This document shows, piece by piece, positions 35,656 through 44,811 of a stretch of 64,000 nucleotides of DNA. Source of the stretch: CAYJFG01 sp051881695 (GTDB lineage Bacteria; Bacillota; Clostridia; Oscillospirales; Acutalibacteraceae); the NCBI GenBank assembly GCA_051881695.1, contig JBJEQJ010000008.1:1-64000 (forward strand), in the 5' to 3' direction. The notes under the pieces were generated by a model. That model was not told the DNA's origin. It searched no databases and saw nothing but the letters and a program-made list of their open reading frames with translations. The translations under genes and the position numbers were made by a program. Numbering within the stretch: position 1 is the first letter of the stretch; every line of letters starts with the position of its first letter.

Positions 35656-36546
35656 ATGAAGATTAACCGTAAAATTATAAGCGCAGCTTTAATGTGCGCA
35701 ATGATACCCGGCATGCTTGCTTTAAGCGCCTGCTCTGAAAATACAACAAGCAGCTCCTCAGAAACTACTCCCTCAACCTCAAGCAATCAGCCTGCCGTTT
35801 CCGGCGACTCTTTGCTGAGTGTTCCTGCCGGAAGCTACGGCAAGGACGCAGGCTATCAGCTTGATATGCCGAAGTCAGGCGAAGAGGTTGCGATTATGCA
35901 TACAAATATGGGCGATATCTGCCTGAGATTTTTCCCGGAGGAAGCACCGAAAACAGTTGAAAACTTTATTACCCACGCAAAAGAAGGATACTATGACGGA
36001 CTTATATTCCACAGAGTAATAAACAACTTTATGATACAGGGCGGCGACCCCAACGGCAACGGAACAGGCGGAGAAAGCATATGGGGCAGCGCCTTTGAGG
36101 ATGAGTTCAGCGAAAATCTGCTTAATCTGCGCGGCTCTGTTGCAATGGCTAACAGCGGTGCAAACACAAACGGAAGCCAGTTCTTTATTAACCAGGCAAA
36201 AGCTGAAAACTTCGATTGGAGTAATACGGAACAGTCTTGGGCACAGATAAAATCTATGTATGAACAAACTGATGACAAGGCGTCTTTTCTGCAGAATTAC
36301 CCATACAACTATCTTTATGACGCAGACCTGGCAAGCGACAATGTTAAGAAGCTCTACAAAGAAAACGGCGGCAACAATACGCTTGACGGCGCATATAACC
36401 TAGCAGGCAGAGGCCACACGGTATTTGCACAGGTTTATGAGGGAATGGAAATTGTTGACAATATTGCAGCTGTTGAAACAGACACAAGCAATAAGCCTGT
36501 AACAGATGTAGTTATTGAAAGCGTTGAAATAAAAACCTTTGCGTGA
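35656..36546 (+). CDS. Peptidyl-prolyl isomerase lipoprotein (cyclophilin type)
   Basis: 296 residues. Lipoprotein signal with lipobox LSAC at ~26, a Ser/Thr-rich linker, then a cyclophilin domain from ~75 with NMGDICLRFFPEEAPKTVENF, the catalytic FHRVINNFMIQGGDP, and GSQFFI. A ~55-residue insertion (about 185-240) lies after GSQFFINQ, before the final GHTVFAQVYEGMEIVD. It probably folds secreted proteins at the membrane surface. Divergent from the S1-domain gene. SD GAAAGGAA. Confidence 0.9.
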   Translation: MKINRKIISAALMCAMIPGMLALSACSENTTSSSSETTPSTSSNQPAVSGDSLLSVPAGSYGKDAGYQLDMPKSGEEVAIMHTNMGDICLRFFPEEAPKTVENFITHAKEGYYDGLIFHRVINNFMIQGGDPNGNGTGGESIWGSAFEDEFSENLLNLRGSVAMANSGANTNGSQFFINQAKAENFDWSNTEQSWAQIKSMYEQTDDKASFLQNYPYNYLYDADLASDNVKKLYKENGGNNTLDGAYNLAGRGHTVFAQVYEGMEIVDNIAAVETDTSNKPVTDVVIESVEIKTFA

Positions 36547-36621
36547 TGATTTTTAATACTGTTTTACAAATGAATAATAACATATAACCTTGTTAAAATA
36601 TAAAAGAACGGAGTGAATATT

Positions 36622-36942
36622 ATGGCTAAAATTTTACACCCGACAGCATATGAGCTTGAAAATATTATGCAGGACAACAGCATTGTTGTTGTTGATTTCT
36701 GGGCCGACTGGTGCGGACCATGCAAGATGCTTGCTCCTGTTTTTGAGCAGCTTGCCGACGAATACAGCGGAGATATAAAATTTGTAAAAATAAATGTTGA
36801 CGAAGAAAGCGACCTTGCCTCTAAATGCGGCGTTATGAGTATTCCGACAGTTATCTTTTACAAAAACGGCATTGAAGAAAACAGGGAAATAGGTTTTAAG
36901 CCGCTTGACTTTTATAAGGCTATTCTTGACAGTCTGTGCTGA
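36622..36942 (+). CDS. trxA: Thioredoxin
   Basis: 106 residues from the ATG at 36622 (ACGGAG upstream); a GTG three codons earlier is less likely. Active site W30-C31-G-P-C34, followed by KMLAPVFEQLADEY and the cis-proline SIPTVIFY. General disulfide reductase. 75 bp behind the cyclophilin gene, with a terminator after it. Confidence 0.94.
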   Translation: MAKILHPTAYELENIMQDNSIVVVDFWADWCGPCKMLAPVFEQLADEYSGDIKFVKINVDEESDLASKCGVMSIPTVIFYKNGIEENREIGFKPLDFYKAILDSLC

Positions 36943-37060
36943 AATGAATCCCTCTGACATACTGCGCCTGCCAACTCGATTTCTCCTGTTAAAAGTAGGG
37001 AAGCATACTGCGCTAAATTCCGATTTACCGTGTGATTCAAATTGATAATCAAAAATAAAT

Positions 37061-37091
37061 GGGTACAATCTGATTTTTTCGGATTGTACCC
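37061..37091. terminator. Bidirectional terminator between trxA and yqfD
   Basis: GGGTACAATC pairs perfectly with GATTGTACCC over 10 bp (11-base loop), followed by CTTTTTATT on the + strand and an A/T tail on the other. Confidence 0.8.
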
Positions 37092-37109
37092 TTTTTATTA
37101 TACTCTCTG

Positions 37110-38291
37110 TTACTCCTCAACGCCTATTTCGTATGTTTTAGCTATATCTTCAATACATACATAATCTGCGGTCAGTATAAAAAAATCATCGTCTTTTTTT
37201 ATGTTAGTTTTTTTACTTTCTATCTCTGCTTTCTGCAAATTAAAAGCCTCATAAAGCGCAAGCTGTTTTTCCGCAAGACTCTGTGCCTGTTTTTCACTTC
37301 TTGTTTTTTGAGCTATTTTATACTCATACCAATTTTCGGTGAACATATTTACAGGCAGTCCGTTGCCGTTAATTGTTATATTTTTTAAATTTGCCTGACG
37401 AACATAATCTTCACTCGGAACAAAGCGTAAGTCTGCCGGTATTCTTATGCCGAAAATTCTGTATTCACTTCTCGACATTAATTCACCGGTGGGAAGCTTC
37501 AGCTCCTCTTTAAACGGTATTTTCACGTTAAATATATGATTTACCCTTGCATATACCTTTGCCTCGCTGTGTACAAGGCTTGCCTTGTTTTCAGCATTTA
37601 CAATCACTCCGCTTACAAGCAGCTGCCCTTTAACTACACCGTCGCCGCTTTTTACTGCTGCTGTGCCCTTTGATATATCCATACGCACAATCTGTCCGTC
37701 TGTGCGCGCCTTTATATTGCCGGGAGTCGGCTGATTAGATACATCAGGCGGAGTATAGCTTTCCGACAGCTCAACATATGCTGTAACGCCCTTTACATTT
37801 ACAGACATCCACCCTACGTTTTTAAGCGAAAGCGTTGCTTCTCTTACAATCTTTTTCATATCAAGTCCTTTATAATAGGCTCCGCTTGCAAGTCCTTGCT
37901 CCTTCAACGCTGTACGCACCTGTGTTTCTCCAAGTGCGTTAAGACCTGAAATTTCCACATTCCATATAAACTGCGACAGCGCTGTTATTATAACGAAGAA
38001 TAAAATCAGTCCTGCCAAAAGTCCTTTTCTGTCACGGTTTTTTATAAGAATAAAAGGAAGTCCGCTTTTTTTTAGAAGGTGAAGCCGCACTCCCGACTTT
38101 TTTGCAATACTTCTTAGCTCCTTATAGTACGGCGCAGACACCTTTGCAGTGAGTCTGCCCTTTTCTCCGACAGGTTCCCACATTGGAATATCCGCCCTGA
38201 GCATAAGATTTAAAAAGCGTTCCGGGAAGCCGCCTACTGCCTCAAAATACACAAATCCTCTGAGCCATCTTAAAAACCTAAGAACAAGCAA
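37110..38291 (-). CDS. yqfD: Sporulation protein YqfD (SpoIV/stage IV type)
   Basis: 393 residues. It has a cytosolic N-terminal part (RFLRWLRGFVYFEAVGGFPERFLNLML), one membrane helix (~110-130, GLLAGLILFFVIITALSQFIW) and a long extracytoplasmic region beginning VEISGLNALGETQVRTALKEQGL, as in YqfD. Needed for efficient sporulation in Bacillus and Clostridium. It starts TTG with GAGGTGAG upstream and follows yqfC by 11 bp. Confidence 0.9.
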   Translation of the reverse strand: MLVLRFLRWLRGFVYFEAVGGFPERFLNLMLRADIPMWEPVGEKGRLTAKVSAPYYKELRSIAKKSGVRLHLLKKSGLPFILIKNRDRKGLLAGLILFFVIITALSQFIWNVEISGLNALGETQVRTALKEQGLASGAYYKGLDMKKIVREATLSLKNVGWMSVNVKGVTAYVELSESYTPPDVSNQPTPGNIKARTDGQIVRMDISKGTAAVKSGDGVVKGQLLVSGVIVNAENKASLVHSEAKVYARVNHIFNVKIPFKEELKLPTGELMSRSEYRIFGIRIPADLRFVPSEDYVRQANLKNITINGNGLPVNMFTENWYEYKIAQKTRSEKQAQSLAEKQLALYEAFNLQKAEIESKKTNIKKDDDFFILTADYVCIEDIAKTYEIGVEE

Positions 38292-38302
38292 ATACGCTCA
38301 CC

Positions 38303-38596
38303 TCAATTTATAAATTCCAGCGACAATATATATCCCTCAACTATAAGCCCTGTTGCAGACAGGCATTTTATGTTAAGTCCCCTGCCGGTAAAGGATACCA
38401 CCATATTACCTGTGTTTATTCTTATTATTTCGGGGGCATATTCCAAAATCCCCTTACAGCCCTCTACCAAAGCTTCTCTGTTGCTTTTAAATTCAATATA
38501 AGGGGCTTGTGGTATTATTCGCTGTGTAGTATCCTTTATGCTCTGCTTAGAGATTCCCCAACCGCCTGCTTTACGCTTATCCAAACAAACCACCAC
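38303..38596 (-). CDS. yqfC: Sporulation protein YqfC
   Basis: 97 residues. It matches the YqfC pattern: a short basic start, PYIEFKSNREALVEGCKGILEYAPEIIRIN, then NMVVSFTGRGLNIKCLSATGLIVEGYI. The start is uncertain because several GTG/TTG codons lie close together. It pairs with yqfD in an operon conserved in endospore formers. Confidence 0.85.
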   Translation of the reverse strand: MVVCLDKRKAGGWGISKQSIKDTTQRIIPQAPYIEFKSNREALVEGCKGILEYAPEIIRINTGNMVVSFTGRGLNIKCLSATGLIVEGYILSLEFIN

Positions 38597-38624
38597 TCTT
38601 TACTGCTGTGCATAATAATAAGCA

Positions 38625-39731
38625 GTGCACACATACACATTATTATCTTACTTTTTAAATTATGCTTTGGCGGTGATACTTATGACAACAGGCGCACTTG
38701 AGGGGCTTATGTTTTGCGGCAATATACTTATCCCTTCGCTGTTTCCGTTTATGGTGCTGTCATCTTTTTTGGTATACAGCGGAGCGTCAAAGGCTGTTTC
38801 GGGAATTTTTGAAGCTGCAACAAAAAAAGTATTTAAGCTTCCCGGTTCTGCCGGTGCCACTGTGCTTTTAAGTATGACAGGCGGCTACCCCGTAGGCGCA
38901 AGAGGGATAAAAAGCTTGCTTGATGAAAAGCTGATAACACGGGAGCAGGCATGCCGTATGCTTTATTTTTGCGTGGGCGGTGGCCCGGCGTTTGTTATAT
39001 TTGCAGTTGGTCAGTCGCTTCTTAATTCGGTTTATTACGGAATTGTCCTTTTAATTGTACAGATGATTTCACAGCTTATTATAGGAATAGCTGTCGGTGC
39101 AAAGCATAAAGCAAAGTGCAGTAATCAGAAAAAAGCCAAGATACTGAATACCGAAAAAATATATATTTCCGACGCTCTTGTAAAGGCGTGCGGAGATGCC
39201 GTAAGCGGTATGCTTAATTTATGCGGTATGGTTGTACTTTTTTCTGCCGCAATCGGAATATTGCAGGATTTAAGAATTGAGCAGTATTTTGAAAATGCAC
39301 TGACCTTTTCCGGTATAGACAGAAGCATTGCAAAAAGCATTTTGCCATGCCTTTTGGAGGTAACGGGCGGCTGTAACACAGCGTGCGCTTCCAATGCACC
39401 GTTGGAGCTTATAGCCTTTGCAATAGGCTTCGGCGGATTTTGCGTTCATATGCAGGTTTACTGCGCTGTCGGAAACATTGGACTTAATAAAAAAATTTTT
39501 ACGCTTTGCCGCTTTATTCAGGGAATTTTGTGCGCCTTATTTACACATATTATTCTTAAAATATATAACCCAAGTCCTGCAAGCGAGGTCTTTTCTAATG
39601 TAAGCAGCGTTAGCAGCAATGGATTATCAGTTAATTTTTTTGCAAGCATTGCCCTTATTGTCACAAGCATTTGTTTTTTGCTTAGCGTTAATCTGACAAA
39701 GAAAAAAGATAATGCATATAATATAAGATAA
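38625..39731 (+). CDS. YlbJ-like sporulation membrane protein
   Basis: 368 residues with about eight membrane helices and two GGYPVGAR/GG-type nucleoside-recognition segments (LSMTGGYPVGARGIKSLLDE ... CLLEVTGGCNTA). These match the YlbJ (SpoVV) family, implicated in dipicolinic acid transport in Bacillus. Two starts are possible: GTG 38625, which keeps the first helix, or ATG 38682 with GGCGGTGAT upstream. It is divergent from yqfC by 28 bp and next to asnB. Confidence 0.8.
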   Translation: MHTYTLLSYFLNYALAVILMTTGALEGLMFCGNILIPSLFPFMVLSSFLVYSGASKAVSGIFEAATKKVFKLPGSAGATVLLSMTGGYPVGARGIKSLLDEKLITREQACRMLYFCVGGGPAFVIFAVGQSLLNSVYYGIVLLIVQMISQLIIGIAVGAKHKAKCSNQKKAKILNTEKIYISDALVKACGDAVSGMLNLCGMVVLFSAAIGILQDLRIEQYFENALTFSGIDRSIAKSILPCLLEVTGGCNTACASNAPLELIAFAIGFGGFCVHMQVYCAVGNIGLNKKIFTLCRFIQGILCALFTHIILKIYNPSPASEVFSNVSSVSSNGLSVNFFASIALIVTSICFLLSVNLTKKKDNAYNIR

Positions 39732-39754
39732 CAATAGAAAAGGGTGGTTTTTAT

Positions 39755-41602
39755 ATGTGTGGTATTGCCGGTTGGCTTGACAGATATGTAGATTTAAGCG
39801 AAAAAAGAAGTACAATAGAGCGTATGTCTGCATGCCTTGCAAACAGAGGACCTGATGAAGACGGAGTGTTTTTAAGTCCTCAGGACGGAGTATGCCTTAT
39901 TCACCGCAGGCTTACCGTTATTGACCCCGAGGGCGGCGTACAGCCCATGTCTGCAAGCTTTGGCGGAGCTGTGTACACAATAGTATATAACGGAGAGCTG
40001 TACAATACTTCGGACTTAAGAGAGGAGCTTAAAATACGCGGCTTTAAATTCAACGGACACAGCGACACAGAGGTGCTGTTAAAAAGCTATATTTGCTGGG
40101 GAGAAAAATGTTTAGACAGGCTGAACGGTATATTTGCCTTTGCAATATGGAACAGCAGTAAAAAAACGTTGTTTATGGCAAGGGACAAGGTGGGAGTTAA
40201 GCCGTTTTTCTATTTTGAATATAAAGGCGGATTAATATTCGGCTCAGAAATTAAGGCGTTGCTTGAAAACCCAAAGATAAAGCCTGAAATTGATGAAAAC
40301 GGTCTTAATGAGATATTCTTTATCGGCCCCGGCAGAACAGGCGGAATTACTCCGTTTAAAAACATTAAGGAGCTAAGACCGGGTGAATACGGCATATATA
40401 AAAACGGCATTTTAAGGATAAAAACATATTTTAAGCTTACTGCAAAAAGACACACAGACAGCAAAGCCGAAACAATAGAAAAGACAAGATATTTATTGCA
40501 GGACGCTATTACAAGACAGCTTGTTTCCGACGTACCGCTTTGTTGTTTTCTCTCCGGAGGGCTGGATTCAAGCATAATATGCAAAACTGCCGCAGATTAC
40601 TATAACGCTGAAAGCAAGGGAGCATTGCACACATATTCGGTAGACTATAAGGATAATGCAAAATATTTTCAGAAAAGCCTGTTCCAGCCGAATTCAGACA
40701 ATGAGTATATCTCGCTTATGAGCGATTTTATCGGTTCAAAGCATACGGAGGTTATAATTGACAACGAAAAGCTTTATTACGCTTTGCTGCCTGCTGTAGA
40801 CGCCCGCGACCTGCCTGCTATGACAGATGTAGACTCCTCTCTTCTTCTGTTTTGCAAGGAGGTTAAGAGGAATTACACCGTTTCACTGTCCGGAGAATGT
40901 GCAGATGAGCTGTTCGGCGGCTACCCATGGTACCATAACAAGGACATTCTTTTCGAGGATTGCTTTCCCTGGTCGAGAAGCCTTGAAATAAGGCGCAGCA
41001 TACTTAAAAAGGGTATGCTTAAAAACGGCGAGGAATATGTGCGTGCACGCTATAAGGAAACTGTGGACGCTACCGATTATCTCGACAGTGACAGCCGTAT
41101 GGAGCGAAGAATGAGAGAAATGTTCCGGCTTAACTTCTATTGGTTTATGCAGGGACTGCTCGACCGCAAGGACAGAATGTCTATGTACAGCGGCTTAGAG
41201 GTTAGAGTGCCGTTTTGCGATTATCGTCTTGTTGAATATGCATACAATATGCCGTGGAGCTTAAAGGCATTAAACGGCAGAGAGAAGGGTATTCTGCGTG
41301 CCGCAATGGACGGTATTCTCCCCGATGAAATTGTGTGGAGAAAGAAAAGTCCGTACCCCAAAACGCATAACCCCGAATATTTTAAGCTTGTATGTAAGGG
41401 AGCAAAGGCGGTGCTTGATGACAAAAGCTCTCCGCTTTATGAGCTGCTTGACAGGCAGGGTGTTGAGGAAATTATAAATAATCCCGAAGGCATTTCCTCG
41501 CCGTGGTATGGTCAGCTTATGAGAGCGCCGCAGATTTTGGCATACATTATTGAAATTGATTATTGGTTTAAGAAGTACGGCGTGGGCATAACAGGGATAT
41601 AA
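39755..41602 (+). CDS. asnB: Glutamine-hydrolysing asparagine synthetase
   Basis: 615 residues. The glutaminase domain begins MCGIAGW with the nucleophile C2, then NRGPDEDG and YNGELYN. The synthetase domain has the ATP PP-loop SGGLDSS (~264-270), GECADELFGGYPW and DRMSMYSGLEVRVPF. It converts aspartate, glutamine and ATP to asparagine. SD AAAAGGGTGG before ATG. A full-length, apparently functional gene. Confidence 0.95.
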   Translation: MCGIAGWLDRYVDLSEKRSTIERMSACLANRGPDEDGVFLSPQDGVCLIHRRLTVIDPEGGVQPMSASFGGAVYTIVYNGELYNTSDLREELKIRGFKFNGHSDTEVLLKSYICWGEKCLDRLNGIFAFAIWNSSKKTLFMARDKVGVKPFFYFEYKGGLIFGSEIKALLENPKIKPEIDENGLNEIFFIGPGRTGGITPFKNIKELRPGEYGIYKNGILRIKTYFKLTAKRHTDSKAETIEKTRYLLQDAITRQLVSDVPLCCFLSGGLDSSIICKTAADYYNAESKGALHTYSVDYKDNAKYFQKSLFQPNSDNEYISLMSDFIGSKHTEVIIDNEKLYYALLPAVDARDLPAMTDVDSSLLLFCKEVKRNYTVSLSGECADELFGGYPWYHNKDILFEDCFPWSRSLEIRRSILKKGMLKNGEEYVRARYKETVDATDYLDSDSRMERRMREMFRLNFYWFMQGLLDRKDRMSMYSGLEVRVPFCDYRLVEYAYNMPWSLKALNGREKGILRAAMDGILPDEIVWRKKSPYPKTHNPEYFKLVCKGAKAVLDDKSSPLYELLDRQGVEEIINNPEGISSPWYGQLMRAPQILAYIIEIDYWFKKYGVGITGI

Positions 41603-41636
41603 AGCGTAGCGAATAATTACATTGTGTACTTTTCGC

Positions 41637-42590
41637 TTAACGCACTGTTTTCTTTGCCAGAAAAACAAGCACGCCGGAAAACGGAAGCAGTATTACCGTT
41701 GAAAGAAGATTGAAAAGCGTGTGAATTACAGTTATGTCCAGCATATTAACTGCATTTTGCAAAAACGAAAAGTCAAAAATAACGTCTGCCCCGTAAAAGG
41801 CGGCAAGCAAAAACAGAGAACCGATTAAATTAAAGTACAGGTGAACAAATGCCGTTGCTCTGGCGTTTTTGTCACAGCCTGCCGACGATATGAGCGCTGT
41901 TACGCAGGTACCTATATTTTGCCCGGCAACAAGCGGAATTGCGGCTGAAAACGGTATTACACCTGTAACGGACAGCGCCTGCATTACTCCGACAGCGGCG
42001 GAGGAGCTTTGAAGCACCGCCGTTGTCGCTGTGCCGAACAGCAAACCCAAAAACGGATTTGAGCAGAAGCTTATAAATTCGCTGTGAATAAATATATCCC
42101 GAAACGGATATAGTCCGTTTGTCATTAAATACATTCCTGATAAAAACAGAGCAAGTCCCAAAAAAACGCTTGCTTTATCTGCTTTCTTTAAAATTGTAAG
42201 TGTAAAATAAACAGCAAAGCAGACTATGCTTATTATTATAATTACGGGAACAGGCAGGCTTATGTCTGCGCTTGTTATTGCTATTATCCACGATGTTACA
42301 GTTGTACCTATGTTTGCGCCCATTATCACCCCGACAGTTTCTTTAAGCGTTAAAATACCCGTCTGTGCAAGTCCTACAAGCAATACGGTAACGGCAGAGC
42401 TTGACTGAACGACCGCCGTTACTGCTGCACCAAGCAGAACACCCCTTACCTTATTTTTTGCTGTCTTTGACAAAATCTGTTTCAGTCTGCCTTGTGAAAA
42501 GCAGCCAAGTCCCCTGCACATAATTTTCATACCAATTAAAAAAACGGCAAGTCCCAAAGCTGCAAGCAAAACATAAAGAAAAATCATCAT
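41637..42590 (-). CDS. Na/Pi cotransporter family protein
   Basis: 317 residues, eight or so membrane helices, with two inverted QSSSA repeats (AAVTAVVQSSSAVTVLLVG and TATTAVLQSSSAAVGVM) and GANIGTT / GQNIGTC. These are the hallmarks of the NptA/SLC34-like phosphate transporters. The cytosolic PhoU-like extension of longer members is missing. Convergent with asnB. Confidence 0.88.
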   Translation of the reverse strand: MMIFLYVLLAALGLAVFLIGMKIMCRGLGCFSQGRLKQILSKTAKNKVRGVLLGAAVTAVVQSSSAVTVLLVGLAQTGILTLKETVGVIMGANIGTTVTSWIIAITSADISLPVPVIIIISIVCFAVYFTLTILKKADKASVFLGLALFLSGMYLMTNGLYPFRDIFIHSEFISFCSNPFLGLLFGTATTAVLQSSSAAVGVMQALSVTGVIPFSAAIPLVAGQNIGTCVTALISSAGCDKNARATAFVHLYFNLIGSLFLLAAFYGADVIFDFSFLQNAVNMLDITVIHTLFNLLSTVILLPFSGVLVFLAKKTVR

Positions 42591-42651
42591 TTTAAATTAT
42601 CCTTCCACCTTACTTCTTCAGATAATTTATATGATGATTTTTTTAGATTAA

Positions 42652-43215
42652 TTACTCTATTCTGTTCTTCTCTTTTAATCCTCCTGTGTCCTCGTCTGTA
42701 ACATTGTCGCTCCACATACCAGTCTTATCCTGCTGCGCCTTTTGCTGTGCCAGCTTAAGCAGACGGCTGTATTTTACATTCGGCTTATATTCCTTTGCTT
42801 CTGCATAGCCGTTTTGCACCAAATTGAGATTAAGCATTTCGTCGTCAAGGTATACATACGCAAGCATTCTGTCGTATCGGTCGTACTGCTCCTCGTCAAA
42901 CTCAAGGCTTACACTTTTGCCCTCCAGCAAATTCTTTACATAGCCTGAGGCAATTTCGCCGTATTTACAGTTTTTCTCTTTTGTCGGACTTACGCTTTCC
43001 GGGGCGTCTACACCAATAAGCCTTACTCTTGTATCCTCTGCGTTATAGTCTATTATTATTGTGTCACCGTCTACCACCCTTATAACCTCGTATAAATCTT
43101 CATTTTCCGGCGACGGACCGGGGTTATCAAGATTAAACTGAGCATTACAGGACGAGAATGTAAGCAAAACAAAAATAATAGCTGTAAAAAGCGCCGCCGC
43201 TTTAGTTCTTTTCAT
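42652..43215 (-). CDS. Thermonuclease-family lipoprotein
   Basis: 187 residues. Lipobox SSC at ~23, then an SNase domain: VVDGDTIII, RVRLIGVDAPE (catalytic Arg and Asp), EEQYDRYDRMLAYVYLDDEMLN (Glu/Arg) and NLVQNGYAEA. Probably a membrane-attached, calcium-dependent nuclease for external DNA or RNA. Separate transcription unit. Confidence 0.9.
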   Translation of the reverse strand: MKRTKAAALFTAIIFVLLTFSSCNAQFNLDNPGPSPENEDLYEVIRVVDGDTIIIDYNAEDTRVRLIGVDAPESVSPTKEKNCKYGEIASGYVKNLLEGKSVSLEFDEEQYDRYDRMLAYVYLDDEMLNLNLVQNGYAEAKEYKPNVKYSRLLKLAQQKAQQDKTGMWSDNVTDEDTGGLKEKNRIE

Positions 43216-43329
43216 TTCCCATTTCCTCTCATTTTTAAAATTACAATACGGTTATCTTTTTTAGTAAGATAAATCAGGATTTAGCGTAGTAGCATTTCCT
43301 CTTTTTAGCACTGACTTTCTTCTAAGGAA

Positions 43330-43375
43330 TCCCCCTGTCAGCCTTTGGCTGACATCCCCTTTAGGACAAGGGGGA
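43330..43375. repeat. REP-like intergenic hairpin
   Basis: An outer stem TCCCCCT (43330-43336)/AGGGGGA (43369-43375) encloses a perfect inner stem GTCAGCC/GGCTGAC with a TTT loop. It lies in non-coding sequence and resembles dispersed palindromic repeats in gut Clostridia genomes. A terminator role is also possible. Confidence 0.55.
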
Positions 43376-43442
43376 CTGCAATTTCTATCAAAATGTTTTA
43401 GTGCGTTAAATCCAGATTTGCTCTGCAATATAAATTTACAGT

Positions 43443-44162
43443 TTATTCAAAGGAATAATCAGGAACAACAATATTTATAAAATCCTCAAGCCTGTTTACC
43501 TTATAATCACAAAGTGGGTTCGGAAGCTTTACAATATCCTTTGGGTCAAACAAACAGGTTGCAATACCTGCGTTTTTTCCGCCCTGCATATCGGAGGTAA
43601 GGGAATCCCCAAGAATGATAACATCGCTTTTATCGCTTATTTTAAGCGTATTGAAAATATAGTCAAAATACTCCTTATGCGGCTTTTGCAGGCCGATGGT
43701 ATCTGAAATAAACAAGCCGTCTATATACGGCGCAAGTCCGCTTTTTGCTAGGCGGCCCTTCTGCGTTTTTTCAAGTCCGTTTGTGGCAATATAGACCTTG
43801 CAAATTTTATGGAGCTTCTCGCAAAGCTCAAGAGCTCCGTTTACGGTAAATCCGCACGAGGAAAGATAACCCATATATGTTTTGTTTACGCTTTCTATAT
43901 CAACTCCGCTTACGCCTATTATGCTGAAAAAGCTTTCAAAGCGCTCAACCTTAAGACGCTCCTTGTCAACCTCTTTGCGTTCAAACTTCTTCCACATTTT
44001 CAAATTTTCTTTGCTGTATATATCGTTAATTTCTCTGCTCCAAGGTAAATTAAACTCTTTTAGCGTGTGCTTAAGCGAATATTCCTGCCCCTTTGAAAAA
44101 TCAAAAATCGTTTCGTCAGCGTCTAAAAGAACAGTGCCGAATTTAGGCTTTAAATCACTCAA
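43443..44162 (-). CDS. HAD-family hydrolase, YjjG-like nucleotidase
   Basis: 239 residues from a TTG at 44162 with AAGGTGAG upstream; it overlaps the previous gene by 8 bp. Motif I LLDADETIFDF, motif II IATNG, motif III lysine in GLQKPHKEYF, and motif IV ILGDSLTSDMQGG. Like YjjG it likely removes phosphate from nucleoside monophosphates; the exact substrate is unknown. Confidence 0.85.
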   Translation of the reverse strand: MSDLKPKFGTVLLDADETIFDFSKGQEYSLKHTLKEFNLPWSREINDIYSKENLKMWKKFERKEVDKERLKVERFESFFSIIGVSGVDIESVNKTYMGYLSSCGFTVNGALELCEKLHKICKVYIATNGLEKTQKGRLAKSGLAPYIDGLFISDTIGLQKPHKEYFDYIFNTLKISDKSDVIILGDSLTSDMQGGKNAGIATCLFDPKDIVKLPNPLCDYKVNRLEDFINIVVPDYSFE

Positions 44163-44811
44163 AAATCTCACCTTTTTCGTTATACAGCTCAAGCCTTGTC
44201 ACATCTGCAAAAAGCTCTGTACCGTATTTATTCTCTACTGCTTTTATAAGCAACGACGGGTTTGTATTGTTTACGCTTCCGGCAGGCAGAGTTAATTTTA
44301 CAAGCGCACTATCGTCCTTTATCTGTGACGAAAATTTTATTACAGACGGCTTTATATCAATTTGCTTTATTCCCGATTTCGTCTTTTTTTCAATCAATAT
44401 CTGCTCCTGATTTACCGTACAGTTTACCATGTTGATTATTTCCTCCGGCGAGAAATCATCGGAGGAAAGCAAAATCTCAAAGTCAGCAAAGGCTATTTTA
44501 CCCGGCTTCATTATAGGCTCAGTTACTGCAAATACACGAATACCGTCAGGAAGTGCGTTGTTAAAGCCGTCTATAATGCTTTTAAACGAAACATCTTTGA
44601 CAAGGCGCATATCCATACTTTCCTTTACTCCGCGAAAACCAAGCGAAAGCGGAAGCGCAAAGGTGAGAAACGGGTGTGGATTAAAGCCCTCTGTATACCA
44701 AATTGGTATTTTTGACTTCTGCACAGCTCTTAGCATTACTCTGTTTAAATCAAGGTGAGAAATATACCGTGTTACTCCGTCCTTTTTAAACCATACTCTT
44801 ACGTTTTTCAA
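44155..44811 (-). CDS. Radical-SAM-associated DUF2344 protein
   Basis: 218 residues from a TTG at 44811 with AAAGGGGGAG upstream. RYISHLDLNRVMLRAVQKSKIPIWYTEGFNPHPFLTFALPLSLG is the DUF2344 signature (TIGR03936 type). It overlaps the upstream radical-SAM gene by 26 bp, so the two are translationally coupled, as is standard for this pair; in some bacteria they are fused. Proposed role: RNA modification (inference). Confidence 0.9.
   Translation of the reverse strand: MKNVRVWFKKDGVTRYISHLDLNRVMLRAVQKSKIPIWYTEGFNPHPFLTFALPLSLGFRGVKESMDMRLVKDVSFKSIIDGFNNALPDGIRVFAVTEPIMKPGKIAFADFEILLSSDDFSPEEIINMVNCTVNQEQILIEKKTKSGIKQIDIKPSVIKFSSQIKDDSALVKLTLPAGSVNNTNPSLLIKAVENKYGTELFADVTRLELYNEKGEIFE

Noticed and set aside
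36943..37060. Possible repeat shared with 46655-46740 (TCTCCTGTT motif)
   Set aside because: Similarity is limited to a few short words and could be chance in AT-rich sequence.
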